Both the position numbers and the translations under genes were made by a program. Positions 41,393 to 50,770 of a stretch of DNA of 64,000 nucleotides are shown here, one piece after another. The first letter of the stretch is position 1. The number at the start of each line of letters is the position of its first letter. Origin of the DNA: Flavihumibacter fluminis (GTDB lineage Bacteria > Bacteroidota > Bacteroidia > Chitinophagales > Chitinophagaceae); contig NZ_JAKEVY010000002.1 in the NCBI RefSeq assembly GCF_021491375.1, positions 992,001 through 1,056,000 of the forward strand, written 5' to 3'. The notes beneath the pieces were generated by a model, which was not told where the DNA came from, ran no database searches, and was given only the letters and a program-made list of their open reading frames with translations.

Positions 41393-42166
41393 TTATCCTA
41401 TCAACGGGTAACCTTTCAGTACCTGAACATATAGTAATACAAGAAACAGTAACCAACTTGCTGCAATCACCTGCATGGATCGTTTGCTGTGAATCATATA
41501 AAATCCAAGCAGAGGTAAGAGTTGCAACGAATGCATTCCAAAGAAATGGATCACCCGCAGATCACCGTGCACCTTGCTCCAGTTCAGTACCAGATAGCCT
41601 TCGCCGCCATCCAATCCGCCTATGCTGTGCTGATTGATGATGGACATATGTGCCCCCTGAAAGGCAGACAATACAAAAAATAAAATGCCCAGTCGGATGC
41701 CCCAGATATAACCCTGGTTCATCCAGAGTGGAAACTCCTTTTGTTTGAAAAACAAATACCCGATATAGGCTGTCCACAAGGTGAAAATAGTGATGGCCAA
41801 TCCCATTGCCTGGTATAAAATTGCATTGGTCCAGCTGCTGATATTGAAATGAGAGGCCTGTCCAACTGCTGCCTGATAGGTGATGATACCAAGCTCCACG
41901 ATCATTGTATAAACCACCACCCAACTGTAGCGCCTAACCGCTTTTTGATTTTTCAGGTACACCATCAGCCAGGCCATAGTAAACATGGCTATTGCAAGCG
42001 AAAGGTGAAACTTCATTGGTTTGATCCAGGCCCTAACGCCACCCACTTCAAGCGGACTCAGCATTGCCAGCAACCCGCAAACCAGGGCGCCGGTCAAACT
42101 CACGGCACCCACATAAAACAGTACCTTGTTCCGGCTTTTCAGTTTTAGTATAAATTCATTCAACAT
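41393..42166 (-). CDS. Unrecognised multi-pass membrane protein
   Basis: A 257-residue inner-membrane protein with seven or so hydrophobic helices (VLFYVGAVSLTGALVCGLLA, FHLSLAIAMFTMAWLMVYL, GLAITIFTLWTAYIGYLFF, QVIAASWLLFLVLLYVQVL). His residues sit in or near helices (GQASHFNIS, DLRVIHFFGMHSLQLLPLL), which could bind a cofactor. I cannot name the family. It starts inside the last codons of the ABA4-like gene (11-base overlap), so the two are translationally coupled and probably work together. Confidence 0.7.
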   Translation of the reverse strand: MLNEFILKLKSRNKVLFYVGAVSLTGALVCGLLAMLSPLEVGGVRAWIKPMKFHLSLAIAMFTMAWLMVYLKNQKAVRRYSWVVVYTMIVELGIITYQAAVGQASHFNISSWTNAILYQAMGLAITIFTLWTAYIGYLFFKQKEFPLWMNQGYIWGIRLGILFFVLSAFQGAHMSIINQHSIGGLDGGEGYLVLNWSKVHGDLRVIHFFGMHSLQLLPLLGFYMIHSKRSMQVIAASWLLFLVLLYVQVLKGYPLIG

Positions 42167-42590
42167 CGATCCAATAGTTTTTGGTGCGCGCCCAACGGAT
42201 CAGGAGATACAGCAATAAGCCTACTGGTCCCAGCATGAAAGTAAAAAACAGGCAGGGCAGGAGCAACGCTATCCCGATACCATTTTTACGCGCATTGTTG
42301 ACAATAAAAATGCCGGTCAGCAGATCAAACGCCAGGTAATGTACCCAACCCGCCAACAACGCTTCACGGTTGACAAAGAGCGCAGCCACACCATCCAGGG
42401 ATCCAAAACTATCAGGCTGCATTCCTCCGAAATTTTTGGCGATCAGCCAGGTATAAAGAAGACACATCAGTAGAATGATTGTTCCGATTAAAGCCCTGGA
42501 TATCCAAAGTGTTTTGTGAAAGATGGCTAGCAGGATCCAGCCTATCATGGCCAGGGTGCTGCTGATTTGAAACAACTGATCGGCATGCAT
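42156..42590 (-). CDS. ABA4-like (DUF4281) membrane protein
   Basis: Membrane protein of 144 residues in four helices. FGGMQPDSFGSLDGVAALF and LLAGWVHYLAFDLLTGIF are the landmarks of the ABA4-like family, which in plants takes part in neoxanthin formation and in bacteria is of unknown function. The family call is from memory of these motifs. It is 34 bases downstream of the TonB receptor and overlaps the next gene by 11 bases. A link to carotenoid or isoprenoid chemistry is possible. Confidence 0.8.
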   Translation of the reverse strand: MHADQLFQISSTLAMIGWILLAIFHKTLWISRALIGTIILLMCLLYTWLIAKNFGGMQPDSFGSLDGVAALFVNREALLAGWVHYLAFDLLTGIFIVNNARKNGIGIALLLPCLFFTFMLGPVGLLLYLLIRWARTKNYWIDVE

Positions 42591-42624
42591 AAGATTTGTT
42601 TTTCCGAATGTACTATTTGTAAGC

Positions 42625-45015
42625 CTAGAATTGCACCCGGTACAATAAATCAGGAAAGAAGCCTAACTGGTATACATTGCCGATTCCACCTCTTTGGGCG
42701 TTGTACCTTCGTAGGAAAATATTTTCACGGTTGGATACATTTTGCAGATCAAGATAAAATGTCTGGCTCAGTTTGCGCTTTTTACTGTTGAGTCGATACC
42801 CGAATTTCAGGTCGAGCCGCAGATAAGCATCAAGCCGCTCGCTATTGTAACGGCGCTCATCCAGGATTTCCCTGCCGGCCAATTGGGAAGCGGCCAGGTC
42901 TACCGGTGTGGCATATCGCCCGCCAACAGTGCTGAAGCGGCCATCAACCGTGAAGGCATTGCGCCTGTCTTTTCCAAGTTTCCATTCTTTTCCTCCCAAT
43001 ACATTCCATACATATCCATAATTGAAACTGGTATTTCGTTCTATGTTATCACTTCCCTTGTATTTGGAATCAAACAGCGAAACCGTATTCAGTACATACC
43101 AGCCGTTCTGCAGAAATTTTTCCAGGGTAATTTCCAATCCGTAATTCCTGCCGGTTCCTTCATTCACCAGTCCGGCTTTTCTTGGAAACGCAAAGTCAGC
43201 ACCACTGTTCAGGATAGAGAAGCCGGATGAAATTGACTCTACAGGTACATCAAACAGCTGTTGATAATAGGCTTCCGCTTTGGCTCTCCAGTTGTTTCCA
43301 AACCGTTTTTCCAATCCGGCTACAAAATGATGTGCTTTCGTGAAATCAAGCTGTGCATTTCCGCTATTGTACTTTCCCGTGGCTTCATCGTATTCCTGGT
43401 AGAGATAAACCGGGAAGGGCTGGGTTTGCGCGTGTAAACCGTAAGACATATATAGATTCCATCCGCCTTTGGGTAACCAGCTCACCGATGCCCTTGGTTC
43501 CAGTATGGAGCTTTCATTAAAACTGAAATATTGTCCGTGTAATCCTGCTGTAATCAGCCATTGCTCCGCTGGCTTATACCTGGTTTGCGCATAAACCTGC
43601 CACAAGCTATAACGCTGGTTATATTGATTGAGTAATTGGAAGGGTGCATTCGCATCCTGTCCTTCGCGATCTTGCAGGAAGGAGTTCAGCCGACTCATTT
43701 CTCCCGTTAAACCCGCCCTCCAGGATAGTTTGGCATTCAGTTTCTGATTGATATAACTGCTAAGGTTAACCGAATTCAAAGTGTTCTTTCGCTCTGTAAT
43801 CTGCCATCTGCCCTGATAGGGCGGAACAGGATTCGGGTATTGGTAATTGTCAAACTGATCCCGCTGGTATACATAGGCAACGGATGTTTTCCAGTAGGTG
43901 CGCTCATTCAGATCCCGCTGGTGTTTGATACCTGTCGTATTCATCCTGTTACGTACATATCCATCCTGGTCCTGCCTTGCATAAAAATCACTGGTGTCGA
44001 TATCCTTTCCGATAAAATCAATAGCACTTACACCCCCCATGCCATAAAGCGAAACCTGTCCCCATTTGCCTTTGGCCGATTGAAAATTAAATACCCAGTC
44101 CTGGTACTTGGGTACCGCATCAGTTCCTACGTTCAATCCAATGGATTGTGCTAACTGCACAAAGGAGTAGCGATAGCCGATCATATAAGAGGCACCTTTC
44201 CGCTGTTTGCCAAGTGGTCCTTCCGCCATTAGCTCGAGGCCACTAAACAGATTAAGTTGTGTTGTAAACTCATGTGTATATGCATTGCCTGCTCTGAGTT
44301 GCAGATCAAATACTGCCGCGGTTGCATTCCCATATTCTGCCGGGAAAGCACCTGTATAAAAATCTGCCGACTTAAGTGCATTGGTATTGAGTATGGTTAC
44401 CGGTCCGCCGGTTGTACCCAGACTAGCGAAATGATTGGGGTTAGCAGCGGGTACACCTTCCAGTCGCCATAAAACGCCGGTAGGTGAGTTGCCTCTTACC
44501 ACAATATCATTTCGATTATCATTATTTGAAATCACACCTGCGAAATTGCTTACCATTTTGGATGGATCATTCCGACCTCCGCTGAACCTTGTTACTTCTT
44601 CCATATTGATGGATCGGTTGCTGCCGATGGCATATTCGTTGGAAGCAATTCCTTTTTTCAATTTTGGAGCCTTTACGGTTACTTCCGCCAGGGTATTGAC
44701 CTGCTGCTCCAGCCGGATATCCAATTGTACTTCCTTTCCGGTAGTAAGCAGGATTTCATGTAACAGGGCGGAACTGTAGCCAATATAATCCACCCTTAGT
44801 TGAATACGGCCAACCGGAATACCGGTGATGACAAACCGACCATCTTCGTCAGAGAGTGTTTGTAAGGAACTGCTATTAATCTGAATAGTTGCTCCCTGTA
44901 GTGCCTGCTCCGAGATACGGTCGGTGATCCGGCCACGAATGGTCTGGGTCGGAGTTTGTGAAAAGCTAGTGATGGATAGGCTCATGAATACCCATAGGAA
45001 AAGTCTTGCTAACAT
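42625..45015 (-). CDS. TonB-dependent receptor with carboxypeptidase-like N-domain
   Basis: Outer-membrane receptor of 796 residues: signal peptide (FLWVFMSLSITSFSQ), regulatory-like beta domain (IRGRITDRISEQALQGATIQ), plug domain (DPSKMVSNFAGVISNNDNRN, IVVRGNSPTGVLWRLEGVPA, FPAEYGNATAAVFDLQLRAG) and a barrel ending LYRVQF with terminal Phe. The substrate class is not evident; the plug resembles CirA/FecA-like Bacteroidota receptors without a SusD partner. It leads the ABA4-like, membrane and YCF48 genes on the same strand. A perfect FNR-type box lies 85 bases upstream, directly downstream of a Crp/Fnr gene. Confidence 0.92.
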   Translation of the reverse strand: MLARLFLWVFMSLSITSFSQTPTQTIRGRITDRISEQALQGATIQINSSSLQTLSDEDGRFVITGIPVGRIQLRVDYIGYSSALLHEILLTTGKEVQLDIRLEQQVNTLAEVTVKAPKLKKGIASNEYAIGSNRSINMEEVTRFSGGRNDPSKMVSNFAGVISNNDNRNDIVVRGNSPTGVLWRLEGVPAANPNHFASLGTTGGPVTILNTNALKSADFYTGAFPAEYGNATAAVFDLQLRAGNAYTHEFTTQLNLFSGLELMAEGPLGKQRKGASYMIGYRYSFVQLAQSIGLNVGTDAVPKYQDWVFNFQSAKGKWGQVSLYGMGGVSAIDFIGKDIDTSDFYARQDQDGYVRNRMNTTGIKHQRDLNERTYWKTSVAYVYQRDQFDNYQYPNPVPPYQGRWQITERKNTLNSVNLSSYINQKLNAKLSWRAGLTGEMSRLNSFLQDREGQDANAPFQLLNQYNQRYSLWQVYAQTRYKPAEQWLITAGLHGQYFSFNESSILEPRASVSWLPKGGWNLYMSYGLHAQTQPFPVYLYQEYDEATGKYNSGNAQLDFTKAHHFVAGLEKRFGNNWRAKAEAYYQQLFDVPVESISSGFSILNSGADFAFPRKAGLVNEGTGRNYGLEITLEKFLQNGWYVLNTVSLFDSKYKGSDNIERNTSFNYGYVWNVLGGKEWKLGKDRRNAFTVDGRFSTVGGRYATPVDLAASQLAGREILDERRYNSERLDAYLRLDLKFGYRLNSKKRKLSQTFYLDLQNVSNRENIFLRRYNAQRGGIGNVYQLGFFPDLLYRVQF

Positions 45016-45063
45016 AGTGCTGGTTTTGATAGCAAGTTATTTCCAGTCGGTGCCCTTTTCCAT

Positions 45064-45113
45064 TAACATATATCAAGAAGCCAGATCATATCAACGATCT
45101 TGATATTTATCAA
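45064..45113 (-). promoter_or_regulatory. FNR-type operator(s) upstream of the TonB receptor
   Basis: TTGATATTTATCAA (45100-45113) is a perfect FNR-type palindrome, eight bases beyond the Crp/Fnr stop and 85 bases before the receptor start. A second, degenerate one (TTGATATATGTTAA on the minus strand, 45077-45064) follows 36 bases nearer the gene; TAACTTGC (45039-45032) may be the -7 box. A 9-base inverted repeat ATATCAAGA/TCTTGATAT also joins the two sites. Confidence 0.6.
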
Positions 45114-45121
45114 CGAGGTAA

Positions 45122-45697
45122 CTAGCGGATCATTTTTTTTCGAATGCGGCTGAGGTGCTCCGGACTGATACCTATAAAGGAAGCCAGCATGTATTGAGGA
45201 ACTCTCTGGATTAGATGATATTGATTGTCTATGATATACTGGTACCGGTCTTCCGGGCTCAGTGTGAGTAAACGCGTATTGTAACGGGAAATCAGAATGA
45301 ACAATCCCTCCGCAATTTTTCTGCCGGCCTGGTTATAGATTGGATAGTTCCGGTAGAGATCCTGCATTTTTTCATAAGGAAGGTTGATGATTATTGTATC
45401 CTCCAGTACATCCATGGATTGAGAGGCTGGCGACTGGGTCAGGAAGCTATCATATTCACTTAGGTATTCCCCTTCTTTGGCAAATCCCGTACAGATTTCC
45501 CGTCCATCTACCGTATAATACAAACGGGCTAATCCTTTATGGATATAATAAACGCCTTTACAGTTTTCTCCTTCCCTGCAAACCAGGGACCCTTTGGGAT
45601 ACGATTCAATCACCAGCCTGTTTTCCAGCTGCAGCCATTCTTCATCAGAAAGTTTCGGAATCAGTTCCTGGTAATATTGCCGGATACCATCAAACAT
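45122..45697 (-). CDS. Crp/Fnr family regulator, ExxSR type
   Basis: Regulator of 191 residues with an N-terminal beta-roll (ESYPKGSLVCREGENCKGVY, YIHKGLARLYYTVDG) and C-terminal helix-turn-helix (YMLASFIGISPEHLSRIRKK). The recognition helix carries Glu180, Ser183 and Arg184, the ExxSR set which in FNR proteins reads TTGAT half-sites. No [4Fe-4S] Cys set of FNR type is evident. The gene is five bases downstream of purC, so it may be transcribed with it, and it is followed by an FNR-type box and a TonB receptor on the same strand, which it probably controls (inference). Confidence 0.88.
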   Translation of the reverse strand: MFDGIRQYYQELIPKLSDEEWLQLENRLVIESYPKGSLVCREGENCKGVYYIHKGLARLYYTVDGREICTGFAKEGEYLSEYDSFLTQSPASQSMDVLEDTIIINLPYEKMQDLYRNYPIYNQAGRKIAEGLFILISRYNTRLLTLSPEDRYQYIIDNQYHLIQRVPQYMLASFIGISPEHLSRIRKKMIR

Positions 45698-45702
45698 CGT
45701 GC

Positions 45703-46629
45703 TTACAACAAATGCTCCAGTGATTTTTCAATTGCAGCCTGTGTCTCTTCGGTTGTCCAGGCTTGTGGAATAAAGGTTTCGCCGATCACCTGCTCGTATA
45801 ATTGAATGTATCGTTTGCTGATGGTGTCAATCCATTCAGGTGTCATCTCAGGAACCGTTTGTCCTTCTTTACCCATGAAATTGTTTGCGATCAGCCATTC
45901 CCGCACGAACTCTTTACTGAGCTGTTGCTGTTTTTCGCCCTTTGCCTGCCGTTCTTCAAATCCATCGGCAAAAAAATACCGGGAGGAATCGGGGGTATGA
46001 ATCTCATCCATCAGGTAGATGGTATCACCTATTTTCCCAAATTCATATTTGGTATCTACGAGTATCAGTCCGCGTTTGGCAGCGATCTGTTTACCTCTTT
46101 CAAAAAGGGCGAGGGTATATTTTTCAAGTATCTTCCAATCTTCGGCGCTTGCCAACCCTTTCGCAATAATTTCTTCTTTGCTGATATCCTCATCATGCCC
46201 TTCGGATGCTTTGGTGGAGGGTGTAATGATAGGAGTGGGGAAGTAATCGTTTTCCCTTAGTCCTTCCGGTAATGCAACGCCACAAAGTGATCTTTTTCCG
46301 CTGTTATATGTTCTCCATGCATGACCGGTAAGATTGCCTCGAACTACCATTTCAATTTTGAAGGGAACACATTTTTTTCCTATCGAAACATGGGGAGCAG
46401 GGGTTTCCAGTAACCAGTTGGGGCAAATGTCGGCAGTAGCTTTCAACATGTATGCAGCTATCTGGTTTAATACTTGTCCTTTATAAGGGATGGGTTCTGG
46501 TAAGATGACGTCAAAAGCGGAAATCCTGTCGGATGCGATCATTACCAATAAGCGGTCCTGGATGGTGTAAACGTCCCGCACTTTTCCTTTGTAAAAGGCG
46601 GTTTGTGTGGGGAATTGAAATGGTGCCAT
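45703..46629 (-). CDS. purC: Phosphoribosylaminoimidazole-succinocarboxamide synthase
   Basis: SAICAR synthase, joining aspartate to CAIR in purine biosynthesis with ATP, cytosolic. 308 residues, the longer SAICAR form as in yeast Ade1. [20 protein letters not shown] and [20 protein letters not shown] at the N-terminus, [14 protein letters not shown] and [32 protein letters not shown] are the signature sequences; all intact. It diverges from the TonB receptor on the plus strand with 90 bases between, and precedes the Crp/Fnr gene by five bases. Confidence 0.96.
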   Translation of the reverse strand: MAPFQFPTQTAFYKGKVRDVYTIQDRLLVMIASDRISAFDVILPEPIPYKGQVLNQIAAYMLKATADICPNWLLETPAPHVSIGKKCVPFKIEMVVRGNLTGHAWRTYNSGKRSLCGVALPEGLRENDYFPTPIITPSTKASEGHDEDISKEEIIAKGLASAEDWKILEKYTLALFERGKQIAAKRGLILVDTKYEFGKIGDTIYLMDEIHTPDSSRYFFADGFEERQAKGEKQQQLSKEFVREWLIANNFMGKEGQTVPEMTPEWIDTISKRYIQLYEQVIGETFIPQAWTTEETQAAIEKSLEHLL

Positions 46630-46719
46630 TTCACGAAGTTATAATCCGTTTGGAAAAAAACGGTACGGAATTAATAAATCCTTATTTTGCTCACGAATAA
46701 CACATAAAACCTACATGGT

Positions 46720-49437
46720 ATGAGAAAAAGCAACAGCTATCTTGCCATGATGCTGTTGGCTCTGTTCACTTCGATTGCTGCATTTGCCCAAACCGTTACC
46801 GTAACAGGAAACGTAAAAAACAGCTCGAACGCTGACGTGGTGCCAGCCGTATCAGTTACGATCAAAGGAACCTCCAGTGGTACCTTTACAGATGACAAAG
46901 GAAATTTTAGTCTGACAACTTCCCAAAAACCCCCATTTACCTTAGTGTTCACATCCATTGGATTTGATCCGCTCGAAGTAGTGGTGAACAATGCCAGTGA
47001 TGCTGTGAATGTAAACCTGGCTCCCTCCAGCTCCCTGGGTACTGAAGTAGTAGTATCCGCCAGCCGGGTTCCTGAAAAAATCCTGGAATCACCTGTATCT
47101 ATTGAACGGGTTAGTTCCGCTGCAATCAGAGTTTCACCTGCTGCCAGTTATTACGATATCGTCGGCAGTTTGAAAGGGGTGGACATGGTTACTTCTTCAC
47201 TCACTTTTAAAACGCCTACCACCCGTGGTTTTGCGGGTAGTGGTAATACCCGTTTCAACCAGTTGGTGGATGGAATGGATAACCAGGCGCCCGGCCTGAA
47301 TTTCTCAGTGGGTGCTATCATTGGTTTATCCGAACTGGATGTTGATAATATGGAATTGCTGCCTGGAGCGTCCTCTGCGTTGTATGGTCCGGGTGGTATG
47401 AACGGAACCCTGCTGGTTTCCAGTAAGAATCCGTTTAAGTACACCGGTCTTTCCTTCCAGGCAAAAGCCGGTATTATGAATACCGATAGTCGCTATCGGG
47501 GTGCTTCCGGTTATCATAACTGGGCGGTTCGCTGGGCAGAGAACATTAAGGATAAGTTCGCATACAAGATCAATGCGGAATTTATCCATGCGAAAGACTG
47601 GCTGGCTGCTGATCAGCGCAATTTCGTTGGTCGCCAAAGCGGTCGTGGATTACCAGGTCCTGGTACCCGCACTACGGACCCCAACTATGATGGTGTAAAC
47701 ATCTATGGAGATGAAACAACAATTGATATCCGGTCAGCAGTTTTTCCGGCAATTGCCCAGGCTGCACCTTTCCTCGCGCCTTATATTCAATCCCTGGGTA
47801 ACAACCCGATTAATGTGAGCCGTACTGGTTACAATGAAGCCGATATCATTGACCCCAATACCCTGAATTTCAAATTGAGTGGTGCGCTTCATTATAAAAT
47901 AACTCCCAAACTGGAAGCTGTGCTGGCTGGTAGCTGGGGTACAGGTAACTCCGTGTACACCGGATCTGACCGGTATTCTTTCCGGGATTTCAAAATGGGG
48001 CAATACAAACTGGAATTGAATGCGAAAAACTGGTTTGTACGGACTTACACCACACAAGAAAATGCAGGACAATCGTATAATGCTACCGTTACAGCACGTC
48101 TGTTGAATGAAGCGTGGAAGCCTTCCACAACCTGGTATCCGGAGTATAGCCAGACCTACCTGGCGAATCTCTTAGCCGGACAGGATAACCAGACTGCGCA
48201 CAATAATGCCCGTGCTTTTGCAGATCGCAATCGCCCTGCACCAGGCTCTGACCAGTTCAAGCAATTGTTCGACCGGGTTCGTTCCATTCCGATTTCCAGC
48301 GGTGGTGGTTTGTTCATCGAGAAATCTGACCTGTATTTTACAGAAGCTCAATACAATCTTTCTGACTGGACCGGCAAATTTGCTGATATCCTGATCGGGG
48401 GTAACTGGCGTCAGTATGTTCTGAATTCAGAAGGTACCCTGTTTACGGATTCTGCTGCTCCCATTAAGATCAACGAAGTGGGTGCTTATATCCAGGCCAC
48501 CCGTCGTCTATTCAATGATGTATTGAAACTTACCTTCTCTGGTCGCTATGATAAAAATGAAAACTTCGAAGGTCGTTTTACACCAAGGGCTACTGCGGTT
48601 GTAACGGTTGCTAAGAACAACAATATCCGTTTGTCTTACCAGTCAGCGTATCGTTTCCCTTCTACGCAGCAGCAATTCATTAACCTGAACGTTGGTGGTG
48701 GGGTGCAGTTGATTGGTGGAGACAAGAGTTTCCAGAACTTCTACCAGTTCGACCGGAATCGTCCTTACGCTTTGACGAATCCGTCCCAGCTGCATGATTT
48801 TAAAACCTTCAAACCGGAGTCTGTAACCTCTTATGAACTTGGTTATAAAGGTCTGCTGGCAAATGGAAAAATCCTGGTGGATGCCTATGGCTATTTTGGC
48901 CGATATCAGAATTTTATTGCGCGTACACTCATCGGACAAACAGCAACTGTTGGAGGAACACCAAACCCTGCAACCGATCGTAAGTTCTCTGTTCCCGTGA
49001 ACATTGAAGACGATGTTACCACCTATGGATTTGGTATTGGAATTGACTATCGTTTCGTACGTGCCTGGACGTTGAGCATGAATCTTTCATCCGACCGTTT
49101 ACAGGATGTGCCTGCAGGGTATATCGCATTCTTCAACGCGCCTAAATACCGCTTCAATGCAACCCTTTCTAATTCAGGATTTGGTACTGACAAGCGTATC
49201 GGCTTCAATGTTAGCTACCGGTGGCAGGATGCTTTCTTCTATGAAGGTGATTTCGCAAACGGTGATATAGCAGCCATCCATACAGTAGATGCACAGGTGT
49301 CTTACAAACTGCCAAAAGTGAAAAGTGTGGTTAAACTGGGTGGAAACAATATCCTGAACCAGTACTACTTCAATGCACTTGGTAACAGTTTTGTAGGTGG
49401 ACTGTACTATGTATCCTTCGGTTACAACATTTATTAA
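46720..49437 (+). CDS. TonB-dependent receptor, paired with a fasciclin lipoprotein
   Basis: Outer-membrane receptor of 905 residues. Signal peptide (LLALFTSIAAFAQ), carboxypeptidase-like domain (VTGNVKNSSNADVVPAVSVT), plug (VVVSASRVPEKILESPVSIE, TRGFAGSGNTRFNQLVDGMD, GASSALYGPGGMNGTLLVSS) and barrel ending with GLYYVSFGYNIY. The plug has classic TonB-box-downstream motifs of BtuB/FepA-like receptors, not of SusC. The next gene, 15 bases on, is a lipoprotein with two fasciclin domains, likely its surface partner. The substrate is unknown. Confidence 0.92.
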   Translation: MRKSNSYLAMMLLALFTSIAAFAQTVTVTGNVKNSSNADVVPAVSVTIKGTSSGTFTDDKGNFSLTTSQKPPFTLVFTSIGFDPLEVVVNNASDAVNVNLAPSSSLGTEVVVSASRVPEKILESPVSIERVSSAAIRVSPAASYYDIVGSLKGVDMVTSSLTFKTPTTRGFAGSGNTRFNQLVDGMDNQAPGLNFSVGAIIGLSELDVDNMELLPGASSALYGPGGMNGTLLVSSKNPFKYTGLSFQAKAGIMNTDSRYRGASGYHNWAVRWAENIKDKFAYKINAEFIHAKDWLAADQRNFVGRQSGRGLPGPGTRTTDPNYDGVNIYGDETTIDIRSAVFPAIAQAAPFLAPYIQSLGNNPINVSRTGYNEADIIDPNTLNFKLSGALHYKITPKLEAVLAGSWGTGNSVYTGSDRYSFRDFKMGQYKLELNAKNWFVRTYTTQENAGQSYNATVTARLLNEAWKPSTTWYPEYSQTYLANLLAGQDNQTAHNNARAFADRNRPAPGSDQFKQLFDRVRSIPISSGGGLFIEKSDLYFTEAQYNLSDWTGKFADILIGGNWRQYVLNSEGTLFTDSAAPIKINEVGAYIQATRRLFNDVLKLTFSGRYDKNENFEGRFTPRATAVVTVAKNNNIRLSYQSAYRFPSTQQQFINLNVGGGVQLIGGDKSFQNFYQFDRNRPYALTNPSQLHDFKTFKPESVTSYELGYKGLLANGKILVDAYGYFGRYQNFIARTLIGQTATVGGTPNPATDRKFSVPVNIEDDVTTYGFGIGIDYRFVRAWTLSMNLSSDRLQDVPAGYIAFFNAPKYRFNATLSNSGFGTDKRIGFNVSYRWQDAFFYEGDFANGDIAAIHTVDAQVSYKLPKVKSVVKLGGNNILNQYYFNALGNSFVGGLYYVSFGYNIY

Positions 49438-49452
49438 TGGAAAAATTATTCT

Positions 49453-50517
49453 ATGCTTACGTCATTTAAAAAATATACAGGTATCGGGCTGATGTCCCTG
49501 TTGCTGCTTGGACAGATCACAGCCTGTAACAAGATTCCGGAAGCGGAAGAGATTGTGCCGGGATCGAATCCAGGTCAAACCATATTTGAGATCGTTAATA
49601 CTGATCCTCAATACTCTATTCTGAAAGCAGCTGTAACCAAGGCGGGAGTGGGGCCGTTGCTGAACAAACGGGATAACAAGCTCACGTTGTTTGCTCCAAA
49701 TAATGATGCCATGACCCGCTCTGGTATTTCTGAAGCCGTAATTGGTGTATTACCTGCTGCACAGCTGGCTGCAATTCTGAGTTATCATGTGATTCCACAG
49801 GAGATTGCTTCTGCTGCGATTCCTGGATTGCCATTACCGAATATCCAGATGCCTAGTTTACTGCAGCCGCTGGCAAGCCAGCCCTTGTTTAAAATGCCCA
49901 TTTTCCCATCGAAAAGGCCAACCGGAGCATTCGTGAATAATATTCCTATCACGGCAGTGGATAAACGTGCTGCGAATGGTTACATCCATGATGTGTTTGC
50001 ATTGGTAGCACCTCCTGACAGAACGATGAAAACGCTGATCGCTGGTCAGGCAGACCTGAGCTTTTTACGTGCGGCGATTGCCCGCGCTGATGAAGGTCAG
50101 ACTGGTTTGAACCGGATTGATTCGCTGCTGAACTATCCCTTCCCGAATATTACGCTGTTTGCACCCAATGATGATGCCTTTAAAGCAGCATTGACCTTGT
50201 TGGGGGCACCTCCGGTGGTGGAAGCGTTTGCTGCGCTGCCACCAGAGACCGTTCGTGGTATTCTGGCTTATCATGTACTGGCGGTAAATGGTACACCTGC
50301 TTTCCGTGTATTTAGTCCCAACCTGGTTAGTGGTACAGTTGAGACCCTGATTGGTCCATCACCCATGCCTCAATTAACCATTGATGCCACCAATCCGATG
50401 GCACCAACCGTAAAAGGTCGGATTAACCCTACACCTGCCAATGTGGTAGCAGCTGATTTGAATGCGGTTAATGGCGTATTACATAAGATTGATCAGGTAT
50501 TGATACCGCAGATGTAA
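49453..50517 (+). CDS. Fasciclin (FAS1) two-domain lipoprotein
   Basis: Lipoprotein of 354 residues: signal with lipobox (LLLLGQITAC, Cys25), then two FAS1 domains (about 45-185 and 195-350). Each has the H1 and H2 motifs: NKLTLFAPNNDAMTRSG with ILSYHVIPQEIAS, and NITLFAPNDDAFKAAL with ILAYHVLAVNGT. FAS1 domains act in adhesion or ligand binding outside the cell. Cotranscription with the upstream TonB receptor (15-base gap) suggests it works as a surface lipoprotein of the uptake complex, in the way SusD serves SusC. Heptamer repeats start directly after its stop. Confidence 0.9.
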   Translation: MLTSFKKYTGIGLMSLLLLGQITACNKIPEAEEIVPGSNPGQTIFEIVNTDPQYSILKAAVTKAGVGPLLNKRDNKLTLFAPNNDAMTRSGISEAVIGVLPAAQLAAILSYHVIPQEIASAAIPGLPLPNIQMPSLLQPLASQPLFKMPIFPSKRPTGAFVNNIPITAVDKRAANGYIHDVFALVAPPDRTMKTLIAGQADLSFLRAAIARADEGQTGLNRIDSLLNYPFPNITLFAPNDDAFKAALTLLGAPPVVEAFAALPPETVRGILAYHVLAVNGTPAFRVFSPNLVSGTVETLIGPSPMPQLTIDATNPMAPTVKGRINPTPANVVAADLNAVNGVLHKIDQVLIPQM

Positions 50518-50520
50518 GGA

Positions 50521-50548
50521 ACGTGAGACGTGAGATGTGAGACGTCAG
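50521..50548. repeat. Heptamer array, ACGTGAG type
   Basis: Four 7-base units (two ACGTGAG, ATGTGAG, ACGTCAG) three bases after the fasciclin stop codon. Same sequence family as the TCACNNN/GAAGTGA arrays. Confidence 0.8.
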
Positions 50549-50555
50549 AAAGCTA

Positions 50556-50583
50556 CTTCATAATTCACACTTCATACTTCATA
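50556..50583. repeat. Heptamer array, CTTCATA/ATTCACA type
   Basis: Four 7-base units (CTTCATA, ATTCACA, CTTCATA, CTTCATA), leading into the following terminator hairpin. Related to the ATTCATA array at 51989-52023. Confidence 0.8.
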
Positions 50584-50588
50584 ATTGA

Positions 50589-50612
50589 AAGGCCCTCCTT
50601 GCGGAGGGCCTT
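50589..50612. terminator. Intrinsic terminator of the TonB-fasciclin operon
   Basis: Ten-base-pair stem AAGGCCCTCC (50589-50598) with GGAGGGCCTT (50603-50612), loop TTGC. There is no pronounced T-run; T-rich sequence follows about 20 bases later. Confidence 0.7.
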
Positions 50613-50729
50613 CGTCATGGGGAACGTTATTTTCTATTGGGTCGTTTCAACAAAGATGCATCAGAAGATGCTATGCGTTTATTGGTTTCAGTTATAATAA
50701 AGAATGTTCAAATTTAGGGGTTTTCCGTC

Positions 50730-50757
50730 TCACTTCTCACGTCTCACATTTCACCTC
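50730..50757. repeat. Heptamer array, TCACNNN type
   Basis: Four units (TCACTTC, TCACGTC, TCACATT, TCACCTC) 14 bases from the ychF stop codon. The remainder of the gap 50613-50729 shows nothing recognisable. A short palindrome TTAACGTC-GTTA-GACGTTAA (50762-50781) surrounds the ychF stop. Confidence 0.82.
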
Positions 50758-50770
50758 CGACTTAACGTCG

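Noticed and set aside
45802-46260. A 152-codon open frame on the plus strand opposite purC
   Set aside because: It lies wholly inside purC, which is unambiguous; composition of the frame is a shadow of the purC codons.
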